NCBI GenBank assembly: GCA_937915925.1
Contig: CALGGM010000083.1
Span: 1-15,346, forward strand
DNA length: 15,346 nucleotides
Reading direction: 5' to 3'
DNA from: an uncultured Clostridia bacterium
GTDB taxonomy: Bacteria > Bacillota > Clostridia > Christensenellales > CAG-138
Shown: positions 7,401 to 14,104 of the stretch, piece by piece
Layout of the letters: each line of letters begins with the position of its first letter
Position numbering within the stretch: the first letter of the stretch is position 1
The notes under the pieces: generated by a model
What the model saw: only the letters and a program-made list of their open reading frames with translations
Told to the model about the DNA's origin: nothing
The model's database searches: none
Position numbers and translations under genes: made by a program

Positions 7401-8591
7401 TTACGCGTTCTTCAACCGCTTTACCGCGTCGACCAGCGCATCCGCGCGATCGGTCTTTTCCCACGGGAAGTCGGGATTGCCGAAGTGCCCGTTTTGTGCG
7501 GTCTGCCGATAGATCGGACGGCGCAGGTCGAGCGTTTCGATGATCGCCTTCGGGCGCAGGTCGAAGACCTCTCCGACCGCCTTTTCGAGCAGCTCGTCCG
7601 AAACGGTTCCGGTGCCGAAGGTATCCACGCGCACAGAGACCGGCTTTGCGACGCCGATCGCGTATGCGACCTGCAGCTCACAGCGGCGCGCAAGCCCTGC
7701 CGCCACGATGTTCTTTGCGATATAACGCGCCATGTAGCTTGCGCTGCGGTCGACCTTTGTAGGGTCCTTGCCGGAGAATGCGCCGCCGCCGTGACGGGCA
7801 TAGCCGCCGTAGGTATCGACGATGATCTTGCGTCCGGTAAGACCCGAATCGCCCTGCGGTCCGCCGATGACAAACCGCCCGGTCGGATTCACGAGCACGC
7901 GCGTATTTTTGTCAAACAGCGCCGCGGGCAGCGCGGGACGGATGACGTTTTCGAGCACGTCCTTTTCCAGCTGCTCGTGCGTGACATGCTCGTCGTGCTG
8001 CGTCGAAACGACGACGGTGTCAATGTGGACCGGCTTGCCGTCCTCGTATTCGACCGTGACCTGCGATTTACCGTCCGGACGCAGATAGGACAGCGTTCCG
8101 TTCTGACGAACCTTGGTAAGCTTTCTCGTCAGCGCATGCGCAAGGTCGATCGGCAACGGCATCAGCGTCGGCGTTTCGTCGCATGCGTAGCCGAACATCA
8201 TGCCCTGATCGCCCGCGCCGGTGTCCAAAGGATCCGCTTCCAGACCCTGCTTGCTTTCGAGCGACCGATCGACACCCAACGCAATGTCGTCCGACTGCGC
8301 GTCCAGCGCGACGATGACGCCGCAGGTGCTGCCGTCGAAGCCGAACTTCGCGCGGTTATAGCCGATGTCGCAGACGGTCTTTCTTACGATGCTCTGAATG
8401 TCCACGTAGCATTCCGTGGTGATCTCGCCCATGACGAGCACCAGGCCCGTCGTGCAGGTGGTCTCGCACGCAACGCGCGCGTTCGGATCCTCCGAAAGGA
8501 TCGCGTCCAGAACCGCGTCGCTGATCTGATCGCAGATCTTATCGGGATGCCCGATCGTGACCGATTCGCTTGTGAAATACGATTTTCTCAT
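7401..8591 (-). CDS. metK: S-adenosylmethionine synthetase (methionine adenosyltransferase)
   Basis: A 396-residue cytoplasmic enzyme making S-adenosylmethionine from methionine and ATP. Signature blocks are ESVTIGHPDKICDQISDAVL (9-28), the methionine-loop motif GAGDQGMMFGYACDET (125-140), GRFVIGGPQGDSGLTGRKII (238-257) and the phosphate-binding GGGAFSGKDPTKVDRS (268-283). Length and motif order are those of a normal active enzyme. Start ATG 8591 has AGGAGAG about 5 bases upstream. It is the only gene after the SAM-I aptamer at 8825-8917, so it is expected to be switched off when SAM is abundant. It converges on the TetR unit and shares its terminator. Confidence 0.97.
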   Translation of the reverse strand: MRKSYFTSESVTIGHPDKICDQISDAVLDAILSEDPNARVACETTCTTGLVLVMGEITTECYVDIQSIVRKTVCDIGYNRAKFGFDGSTCGVIVALDAQSDDIALGVDRSLESKQGLEADPLDTGAGDQGMMFGYACDETPTLMPLPIDLAHALTRKLTKVRQNGTLSYLRPDGKSQVTVEYEDGKPVHIDTVVVSTQHDEHVTHEQLEKDVLENVIRPALPAALFDKNTRVLVNPTGRFVIGGPQGDSGLTGRKIIVDTYGGYARHGGGAFSGKDPTKVDRSASYMARYIAKNIVAAGLARRCELQVAYAIGVAKPVSVRVDTFGTGTVSDELLEKAVGEVFDLRPKAIIETLDLRRPIYRQTAQNGHFGNPDFPWEKTDRADALVDAVKRLKNA

Positions 8592-8629
8592 GTTCTCTCC
8601 TCTTTCCGCCTTACCGCAGTATCATCCAT

Positions 8630-8819
8630 CAGGCTGTTGAGGCGGGAGGCAGAATCCGCGTTTCACAAAGGAGCTATACTGACGTATGCGACTAAGTGAA
8701 TAAGCGGATCGTTTGCGACGGATAAATAAAGAGAAAAGGCGATTTCTCGCCTTTTCTACCAACAGAAGTTCAATAATATTGACCGTCGCAAACAGTCTGA
8801 CCCCTACTCCGACAGCCTG
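8630..8819. repeat. Nested inverted-repeat element in the metK leader (MITE-like)
   Basis: Three nested inverted repeats share one centre region. Outermost are CAGGCTGT at 8630-8637 and ACAGCCTG at 8812-8819; comparing the next bases inward, 18 of 27 positions agree between the arms and most differences are transitions. The middle pair is GTTTGCGACGG at 8711-8721 with CCGTCGCAAAC at 8783-8793, perfect over 11 bases. The inner hairpin lies at 8732-8757. The left arm holds about 55 extra bases between outer and middle repeats. The outer end lies 5 bases from the riboswitch aptamer. No clear target-site duplication was seen. It could be a degenerate miniature inverted-repeat element or an elaborate leader fold. 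Confidence 0.55.
8732..8757 (-). terminator. metK: Hairpin terminator in the metK leader
   Basis: Read on the minus strand, AGAAAAGGCGA, a GAAA tetraloop and TCGCCTTTTCT make a perfect 11-base stem, followed by CTTTATTTAT. It is a good intrinsic terminator 67 bases downstream of the SAM-I aptamer and upstream of metK, so it is the likely expression platform. The alternative antiterminator pairing was not identified. Confidence 0.65.
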
Positions 8820-8824
8820 AACAT

Positions 8825-8917
8825 CTCATCTTTCAGCTGAAGCTGCAGGAATTGGCACCTTGCATTTGCAGGTTGCCGGACTTCACAGGGCCTGTCCCTC
8901 CGTCACTCTTGATAAGG
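8825..8917 (-). promoter_or_regulatory. SAM-I (S-box) riboswitch aptamer controlling metK
   Basis: On the minus strand the sequence runs CCTTATCAAGAG, then GGAGGGACAGGCCCTGTGAA, CCGGCAACC, AAGGTGCCAATTCCTGCAG and CTGAAAGATGAG. These are the conserved S-box blocks in the right order: the kink-turn region, the P3 core GGCAACC, the GGTGCCAATTCC block and the closing GAAAGATGAG. P1 pairs CTTATC (8916-8911) with GATGAG (8830-8825), with one G-U wobble. SAM binding should stabilise P1 and favour termination before metK. Confidence 0.93.
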
Positions 8918-8937
8918 CTATTTATTTTTTCCAATGT

Positions 8938-8966
8938 ATTGTATCATCGAATCTTGCAAAATGCAA
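8938..8966 (-). promoter_or_regulatory. Promoter of metK and its riboswitch leader
   Basis: On the minus strand, -35 TTGCAT (8966-8961), a 17-base spacer and -10 TACAAT (8943-8938). The start is expected near 8931, about 14 bases before the aptamer, as is usual for S-box leaders. It overlaps the oppositely directed tctC promoter. Confidence 0.75.
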
Positions 8967-8982
8967 GCAATTTCTCTATAAT
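8954..8982 (+). promoter_or_regulatory. Promoter of the tct-aro operon
   Basis: TTGCAA at 8954-8959, a 17-base spacer and a consensus TATAAT at 8977-8982. The start is expected near 8989, giving a leader of about 20 bases to the tctC ATG. Positions 8954-8966 are shared with the metK promoter on the other strand. Confidence 0.75.
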
Positions 8983-9010
8983 AGTGATGATTATTTTTAT
9001 CGAGGTGCGC

Positions 9011-9940
9011 ATGAAACGATTGCTTGCTCTTCTTCTGACGATTCCCCTGCTGCTCGGCTGCACGAAAACCGCCGTAAACGGGATCATTCAATGGGGCGAA
9101 GGCGGCGGCACCGACACGCTGATGCGCCCGCTATGCTCGTATACCGAAGGCTATCTTGACGGCACGATCGCTCTTCGCAACATGACCGGCGGCACCGGAA
9201 CCGTCGCAACGCAATACGTATACGATAAGCCCGCCGACGGACAGACGCTCCTGCTCGGCGCGGAGAACCCCGCCATGTACGATGCGCTCGGTCTGTCTGT
9301 TTTGACCTACGCGGATTTCGACTGCGTGATCCTGATCGGCAGCGAAACGGTCGGCGTGACCGTCGCAGCTTCCTCGCCGTACGAGGATTTCGCCTCCTTG
9401 ATCGACGCCGCGAAGGCGAACCCCGACACGATTCGTCTTGCCACCACCGCGAAGGGCGGACTTCCGTGGACCGTTGCGCGGTTCATCGAAGCGGTCACCG
9501 GGGCGACGTTCAACGAGATCCCCTATGACAGCGACGCGACCGCCCGCACCGCCGTACTGAACGGCGAATGCGACGTCACCGTCATGAAGCTGCAGGCGGG
9601 GCTCGACGCCGCTAACGAAGGCGCGATCCGCTATCTCTGCCTGTTTTCCGACGCGGCAAGCGACGCGCTTCCCGACGTCCCCCCGATCACGGACTACGAT
9701 CCCGCATTTTCCGCATACCTGCCGTGGGGACCGTTTTACGGCGTGTTCGTGAAAAAGGGTACCGATCCGAAAACCCGCGAAGCTCTGTCCGACGCGTTTT
9801 TGAACGGGTTCCGTGAGCCTGCGTATCAGACGCTTCTTTCCGATCTGCATGTTGAACCGCTTGGGCTTTGCGGCGACGAGGCGAACGCGTACATCAACGC
9901 GTGGCGCACGGCGAGCCTTGCGGCGCTGAATGCGCAATGA
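9011..9940 (+). CDS. tctC: Tripartite tricarboxylate transporter substrate-binding lipoprotein (TctC/Bug family)
   Basis: A 309-residue protein starting MKRLLALLLTIPLLLGC; lipobox LLGC makes Cys17 the lipidated residue, as expected for a binding protein in a Gram-positive cell. The mature part shows TctC features: GGGTDTLMRPL near the N-terminus, the TGGTGTVATQYVY and PADGQTLLLG block, a DFASLIDAAKANPDTIRLATT region, and a second lobe with NGECDVTVMKLQAG and GTDPKTREALSDAFL. It should capture a carboxylate outside the cell and pass it to TctA/TctB; the ligand cannot be read from sequence. I chose ATG 9011 because it gives the signal peptide, has GAGGTG just upstream and follows the promoter; the longer frame from 8852 runs back through the riboswitch region. 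The stop overlaps the tctB start (ATGA). Confidence 0.88.
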   Translation: MKRLLALLLTIPLLLGCTKTAVNGIIQWGEGGGTDTLMRPLCSYTEGYLDGTIALRNMTGGTGTVATQYVYDKPADGQTLLLGAENPAMYDALGLSVLTYADFDCVILIGSETVGVTVAASSPYEDFASLIDAAKANPDTIRLATTAKGGLPWTVARFIEAVTGATFNEIPYDSDATARTAVLNGECDVTVMKLQAGLDAANEGAIRYLCLFSDAASDALPDVPPITDYDPAFSAYLPWGPFYGVFVKKGTDPKTREALSDAFLNGFREPAYQTLLSDLHVEPLGLCGDEANAYINAWRTASLAALNAQ

Positions 9941-10374
9941 GGCGCTTTTTAAAAAGCTTCACATCCGATCGCATTCTTGCGCTTGCGCTGCTGCTTGCAT
10001 CCTGCGGCGCGTTTTGTGCTGCCCTTAACCTTCGTCTGTCCGACAACGCCGTCAACGCAGGGACGTTCCCGCTGATCGTTTCGGCGGCGTTTTTGTTGTT
10101 CTCCGGGCTGAATACCGTGTTCGCGTTCCGCAAAAAAGCGGACGCGCCGAAAGGTTCGCTGTCGTCCGTGCTATGGGTCGGCGCGCTGCTTTTGGGACTG
10201 TCCGCGGGGCTGTTGCTGCACGTTCCGTTCTGGATCGTCTGTCCTGTCTTTCTGTTTGTCGCATCCTTCGCCGTATTGAAGCAAGCATGGCTTCCCTCCC
10301 TGCTGTCCGCCGCCGTGACGACCGGGCTTATTTATCTCGTGTTCGCGGTTTTGTTCCGCGTACCGTTACCGTGA
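9937..10374 (+). CDS. tctB: Tripartite tricarboxylate transporter small membrane subunit (TctB)
   Basis: A 145-residue protein with four hydrophobic segments (about 14-34, 42-63, 77-100, 104-140), the size and layout of the TctB small subunit. An AGTFPLIVSAAFLLFSGL stretch after the first helix matches the family's usual G.fP..v...l...g pattern. Sequence conservation in TctB is low, so assignment rests mainly on position between tctC and tctA. The start ATG overlaps the tctC stop by four bases and tctA follows after seven, so expression is coupled. Confidence 0.85.
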   Translation: MRRFLKSFTSDRILALALLLASCGAFCAALNLRLSDNAVNAGTFPLIVSAAFLLFSGLNTVFAFRKKADAPKGSLSSVLWVGALLLGLSAGLLLHVPFWIVCPVFLFVASFAVLKQAWLPSLLSAAVTTGLIYLVFAVLFRVPLP

Positions 10375-10381
10375 GGCGCCT

Positions 10382-11842
10382 ATGCAGGGATTTCTCGACG
10401 TCTTATCGTTTCTTATCCGCCCCGAGGTGCTCTTATGCGCGGGGCTCGGCACGCTGCTCGGCGTCTACGTCGGCGCGATCCCCGGGCTGTCCGGCACCAT
10501 GGCGGTTTCTCTGCTCGTTTCGCTGACCTATACGTGGTCGGAGGTCCCCGCGATCGCGCTGATCATGGGCATGTTCGTCGGCGTGGTCTACGGCGGCTCG
10601 CGAAGCGCGATCCTTCTGAATATTCCCGGCGCGCCCGCAGCCGTCGCAACCGGCTTCGATGGCTATCCGCTCGCGCAAAAGGGCAAGGCGGCGCAGGCGA
10701 TGGGACTTGCGTGCGTGCAGTCGTTTATCGGAACGGTTCTCGGGATCCTTGCGCTCGCGCTTCTGACACCACAAATCGCAAAAATATCCTCTCTGTTCAA
10801 GTCCGTCGACTTTCTGCTGCTCGGGCTGATCGCTCTGCTTCTGGTCGGAAGCGTGTCGCGCGGCAATCTCCTAAAAGGTCTTTTGGGCGCGTCGCTCGGG
10901 CTGTTTCTCGGATGCATCGGAAACACCTCCCAGTTCTCCGTCAATCGCTTTACGCTCGGCATTCGCTACTTGGACGGCGGCGTCAGCTTTATCGTCGCCA
11001 TGATCGGTCTATTCGGCGCGGGCGAAGCGCTCTATCAGCTTTCTCTGGATCAGCCGCCCGTTCGGCAGGAGGTTCCGAAGCGCATCATTCCCCCGTTGAA
11101 AACGGTCCTAAAGCATCTTCCGCTCACGCTGTTCAGCTCCGTTCTCGGCATCATCGTCGGCGCGCTGCCCGGCGCGGGCGGCGATATGGCGGCTTTGCTC
11201 AGCTATGACGCGGCGAAGCGCACCGTGCGCAAGCCCGAGGTCCCCTTCGGCGAGGGCGCGGTTGAAGGGCTGATCGCGCCGGAAACCGCAAACAACGCGG
11301 CGATCGGCGGCGCGCTCATTCCGATGCTGACGCTCGGCATACCCGGCGACGCGATCACGGCGGTGCTCTTGGGCGCGCTGTCCATGCGCGGCGTGAGCCA
11401 TCTGTCGCTGCTTTCCGCGCGTCCCGATCTCTTTCATCTGATCCTCGCCGCGCTGATCCTTGCGGCGGTGTTTTTGCTGCTGTTCGGGCTTTCGGGCATT
11501 CGCGTGTTTGTGAAGATGCTGAAGATCCCGAAGGGACTTCTGATGCCGATCATTCTGGTGCTGTGCGTCGTCGGGTCGTACGCGATCAACATGAACGTAT
11601 ACGATGTGCTTCTGATGGTGCTGTTCGGCTTTCTCAGCTTCGTCTTCAAGCGCTTCTCCTACCCCGTCGCGCCGGTCGTTCTGGGGCTGATCCTTCGCAA
11701 TCTGTTGGAAACGAATACGGTGCGCGTCGTGCTGCTGTTCGGCGATCTCTCCATGTTCAGCGTACTGAGCCCGTTCCTGCTTGCATTGCTGATCGCGCTG
11801 CCGATCCTCTCATGGGTCCGCGGCAGAAAGGAGCGCGTATGA
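10382..11842 (+). CDS. tctA: Tripartite tricarboxylate transporter large permease subunit (TctA)
   Basis: A 486-residue, strongly hydrophobic protein with about ten or more membrane segments. Family blocks are GAIPGLSGTMAVSLLVSLTY (31-50), GGSRSAILLNIPGAPAAVAT (71-90) and DGYPLAQKG (93-101), plus the internally repeated equivalent further on (GALPGAGGDMAALLSYDAAK, APETANNAAIGGALIPMLTL, GIPGDA), as expected for TctA with its two-fold repeat. It forms the transport path for the carboxylate bound by TctC, driven by ion gradient rather than ATP in known systems. AGGCG precedes the start. The stop overlaps the aroA ATG by four bases (ATGA), tying transporter and aromatic pathway genes together. 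Confidence 0.93.
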   Translation: MQGFLDVLSFLIRPEVLLCAGLGTLLGVYVGAIPGLSGTMAVSLLVSLTYTWSEVPAIALIMGMFVGVVYGGSRSAILLNIPGAPAAVATGFDGYPLAQKGKAAQAMGLACVQSFIGTVLGILALALLTPQIAKISSLFKSVDFLLLGLIALLLVGSVSRGNLLKGLLGASLGLFLGCIGNTSQFSVNRFTLGIRYLDGGVSFIVAMIGLFGAGEALYQLSLDQPPVRQEVPKRIIPPLKTVLKHLPLTLFSSVLGIIVGALPGAGGDMAALLSYDAAKRTVRKPEVPFGEGAVEGLIAPETANNAAIGGALIPMLTLGIPGDAITAVLLGALSMRGVSHLSLLSARPDLFHLILAALILAAVFLLLFGLSGIRVFVKMLKIPKGLLMPIILVLCVVGSYAINMNVYDVLLMVLFGFLSFVFKRFSYPVAPVVLGLILRNLLETNTVRVVLLFGDLSMFSVLSPFLLALLIALPILSWVRGRKERV

Positions 11843-13023
11843 AGCTGCAAATCGAACGCGCGCATGGGACGATCATAGCGCCCCCGTCCAAATCGGCGCT
11901 GCACCGCCGTCTGATCCTGAATGCGATCGAGGGCAGCTTTGACGCGCCGCGCGATCCGTGCACCGACGTCGGCGTCATCTGTGAAGGGCTTCGCGCGATC
12001 CGAGCGGGCGATCCCGTTTCGCTTCGCGACTGCGGCGCGGCGATGCGCTTTCTGATCCCCGTTTCTCTGCTGTTCGGCGGCGCTTCGTTTACGGGAAGCG
12101 AGCGGCTTTCCGAGCGTCCGCTTCTGCCGCTTCTGAATGCGCTTCGTGCGCATGGCGCGGACATTTCTTCGGACGCGCTTCCGCTTACGGTCTCCGGCTC
12201 GCTCCGTCCCGGGCACTATATCATGGACGGCGGGATCAGCTCGCAGTTTTTCAGCGGGCTGATGATGACCCTGCCGTTCCTTTCGGGCGACAGCTTTTTG
12301 GGATGGACCGACCGTCTCGCATCGGACGGGTATGTCACGCTGACCGAACGCATCTTAAACGAGCACGGCGTCGTTGTAAGGCGTGAAGGAAACGGATACT
12401 CGATCCCAGGCAATCAGACGCCTGTCGCCTTACCCTTGGCCGTGGAAGGCGACTGGTCGTGCGCTGCGCCGATGCTGATTCTCGGCGCGATCGCGGGCTC
12501 CGTCACGGTGACCGGACTTGACATGCACAGCGTACAGCCCGACCGCGCGATTCTCGACGCGCTCTCGCAATGCGGCGCGCACGTTTCGATCGACGGCGAC
12601 GCCGTGACCGTATCGAAGGGGACGCTCTCGGGCTGCAAGTTCAACGGCGATCGCGCGCCGGACCTCGTCCCCGCGCTTGCCGCGCTCGGCTGCGCATCGG
12701 AAGGCGATACCGTTCTGTACCGGCTCGGGCGGCTTCGGCTGAAGGAAAGCGATCGGTTCGAAGCGATCCTGCGGCTTCTCGCCTCCCTCGGCGCGGACTT
12801 CGAGACCGAGAACGGCGATACGGTCGCGATCCACGGACACGGCGCGATCAAGGGCGGTTTTGCGGAGGTCCCGTTGGATCACCGCATGGTGATGGCGGCA
12901 GCCGTGATGAGCGCGGCGTCGGCAATGCCGGTCACGCTTTCCGAGACCGACAGTCTGAATAAATCTTACCCAACATTTTTACGGGATTTTGAACGGATAG
13001 GAGGACGGATCGATGCAATCTGA
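11839..13023 (+). CDS. aroA: 3-phosphoshikimate 1-carboxyvinyltransferase (EPSP synthase)
   Basis: A 394-residue enzyme, somewhat short for the family (often 420-430). It transfers enolpyruvyl from PEP to shikimate 3-phosphate. Visible residues are PPSKSALHRR (15-24) with catalytic Lys18 and Arg23, DCGAAMRFL (64-72), DGGISSQFFSGLMMTLPFL, EGDWSCAAP, RAPDLVPALAALG with the catalytic Asp, LKESDRFEAIL with Glu and Arg, DHRMVMAAAV and NKSYPTFLRDF with the C-terminal Lys. The full catalytic set appears intact. ATG 11839 has AAAGGAG seven bases upstream and overlaps the tctA stop. An in-frame upstream extension to 11563 lies inside tctA and is rejected. The gene overlaps aroC by 11 bases. Confidence 0.95.
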   Translation: MKLQIERAHGTIIAPPSKSALHRRLILNAIEGSFDAPRDPCTDVGVICEGLRAIRAGDPVSLRDCGAAMRFLIPVSLLFGGASFTGSERLSERPLLPLLNALRAHGADISSDALPLTVSGSLRPGHYIMDGGISSQFFSGLMMTLPFLSGDSFLGWTDRLASDGYVTLTERILNEHGVVVRREGNGYSIPGNQTPVALPLAVEGDWSCAAPMLILGAIAGSVTVTGLDMHSVQPDRAILDALSQCGAHVSIDGDAVTVSKGTLSGCKFNGDRAPDLVPALAALGCASEGDTVLYRLGRLRLKESDRFEAILRLLASLGADFETENGDTVAIHGHGAIKGGFAEVPLDHRMVMAAAVMSAASAMPVTLSETDSLNKSYPTFLRDFERIGGRIDAI

Positions 13024-14104
13024 ATGGGGTCATGCGCTGCGCGTCACCGTGTTCGGCGCGTCACACGAGCCGGAGCTCGGCGTCCGGATCGAGCATCTGC
13101 CGAAGGGACTTTCGATCGATACGCAGGCGCTCCAGGCGTTTTTGAACCGGCGCGCGTCCGACGGCGGCGTCGGCAAGACCGCGCGAAGGGAGCCGGACCG
13201 CATCGTCATCCGTTCCGGACTGACCGACGGACGGACCGACGGAACGCCGTTTGTCGCGGTGATCGAAAACAAAAACGTCGATTCCGCGCCGTATGACGCG
13301 TACCGCGACGTCCCCCGTCCCTCGCATATCGATTATCCCGCGCGCCTGCGCTTCGGCGAGGACGTCGACCTTCGCGGCGGCGGGCACTTTTCCGGTCGCA
13401 TGACGGCGGCATACTGCATCGCGGGCGGCGTCGCGAAGCAGCAGCTTGAACGCCGCGGCGTCGCGATCGCGGCGCATCTCCGGTCAGTCGGCGGCATATC
13501 CGACGTTCCGTTCGATCCGGTGCATCCGGATCCTACCGTTATAAAGGCTGTTTCCGAAAAGCCCTTCCCCGTGCTCGACGACGCGCGCGGCGAGAAGATG
13601 CAGGCGAAGATCCAAGCGGTGCAGGCGCAGGGCGATTCGATCGGCGGCGTGATCGAGTGCATCGTGACGGGCTTTCCGAAGGGCATCGGAACGCCGCTGT
13701 TTTGCGGGATCGACATCAGGCTTTCGGAGCTGCTGTTTGCCGTGCCCGCGGTGCGCGGCATCGCGTTCGGCAGCGGCTTTGACGCTGCGAACATGACGGG
13801 CTCTTTACACAACGACCCGTATGTCCTTGAGAACGGGACCGTTCGCACCGAAACGAATTGTCACGGCGGATTGATCGGCGGGATCAGCACCGGCATGCCG
13901 ATCGTCTTTTCCGCCGCGATCAAGCCCGCTTCGGGGATCGTGCTGCCGCAGCGGACGCTGAATTTCAAAACCGGCGAGCAAACCGAACTGACCGTCCGCG
14001 GACGGCACGACGCGTGCATCGCCGTGCGCGCCGTTCCCGTGATCGAAGCGGTCGCGGCGCTTGCCCTGTATGACATTTTACTGGAGGAACAATATGCTGA
14101 ATAA
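13013..14104 (+). CDS. aroC: Chorismate synthase
   Basis: A 363-residue FMN-dependent enzyme converting EPSP to chorismate. Family landmarks are WGHALRVTVFGASHEPELGV (5-24) with catalytic His18, TARREPDR (56-63), RPSHIDYPARLRFG (102-115) with the second catalytic His105, RGGGHFSGRMTA (121-132), DSIGGVIE, and the C-terminal RHDACIAVRAVPVIEAVAAL. The sequence is divergent: the usual GESHG is GASHE and the usual RPGHAD is RPSHID, while both histidines remain. The GGGHFSGR form instead of GGGRSSAR is, as I recall, common in clostridial enzymes. Start ATG is preceded by AGGAGG inside aroA; it overlaps aroA by 11 bases and the next gene by 11. Likely active. Confidence 0.94.
   Translation: MQSEWGHALRVTVFGASHEPELGVRIEHLPKGLSIDTQALQAFLNRRASDGGVGKTARREPDRIVIRSGLTDGRTDGTPFVAVIENKNVDSAPYDAYRDVPRPSHIDYPARLRFGEDVDLRGGGHFSGRMTAAYCIAGGVAKQQLERRGVAIAAHLRSVGGISDVPFDPVHPDPTVIKAVSEKPFPVLDDARGEKMQAKIQAVQAQGDSIGGVIECIVTGFPKGIGTPLFCGIDIRLSELLFAVPAVRGIAFGSGFDAANMTGSLHNDPYVLENGTVRTETNCHGGLIGGISTGMPIVFSAAIKPASGIVLPQRTLNFKTGEQTELTVRGRHDACIAVRAVPVIEAVAALALYDILLEEQYAE

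Noticed and set aside
7392..8699. 435-codon open frame on the plus strand opposite metK
   Set aside because: Shadow of metK; it has no recognisable domain and runs into the metK leader.
8852..9010. N-terminal extension of tctC to a TTG at 8852
   Set aside because: It would translate the reverse of the SAM-I aptamer and both promoters and would bury the signal peptide.
9131..9937. 268-codon open frame opposite tctC
   Set aside because: Shadow frame; tctC is supported by lipobox, promoter and operon position.
11563..11838. N-terminal extension of aroA
   Set aside because: It lies wholly inside tctA in another frame; ATG 11839 has a ribosome binding site and family similarity starts there.
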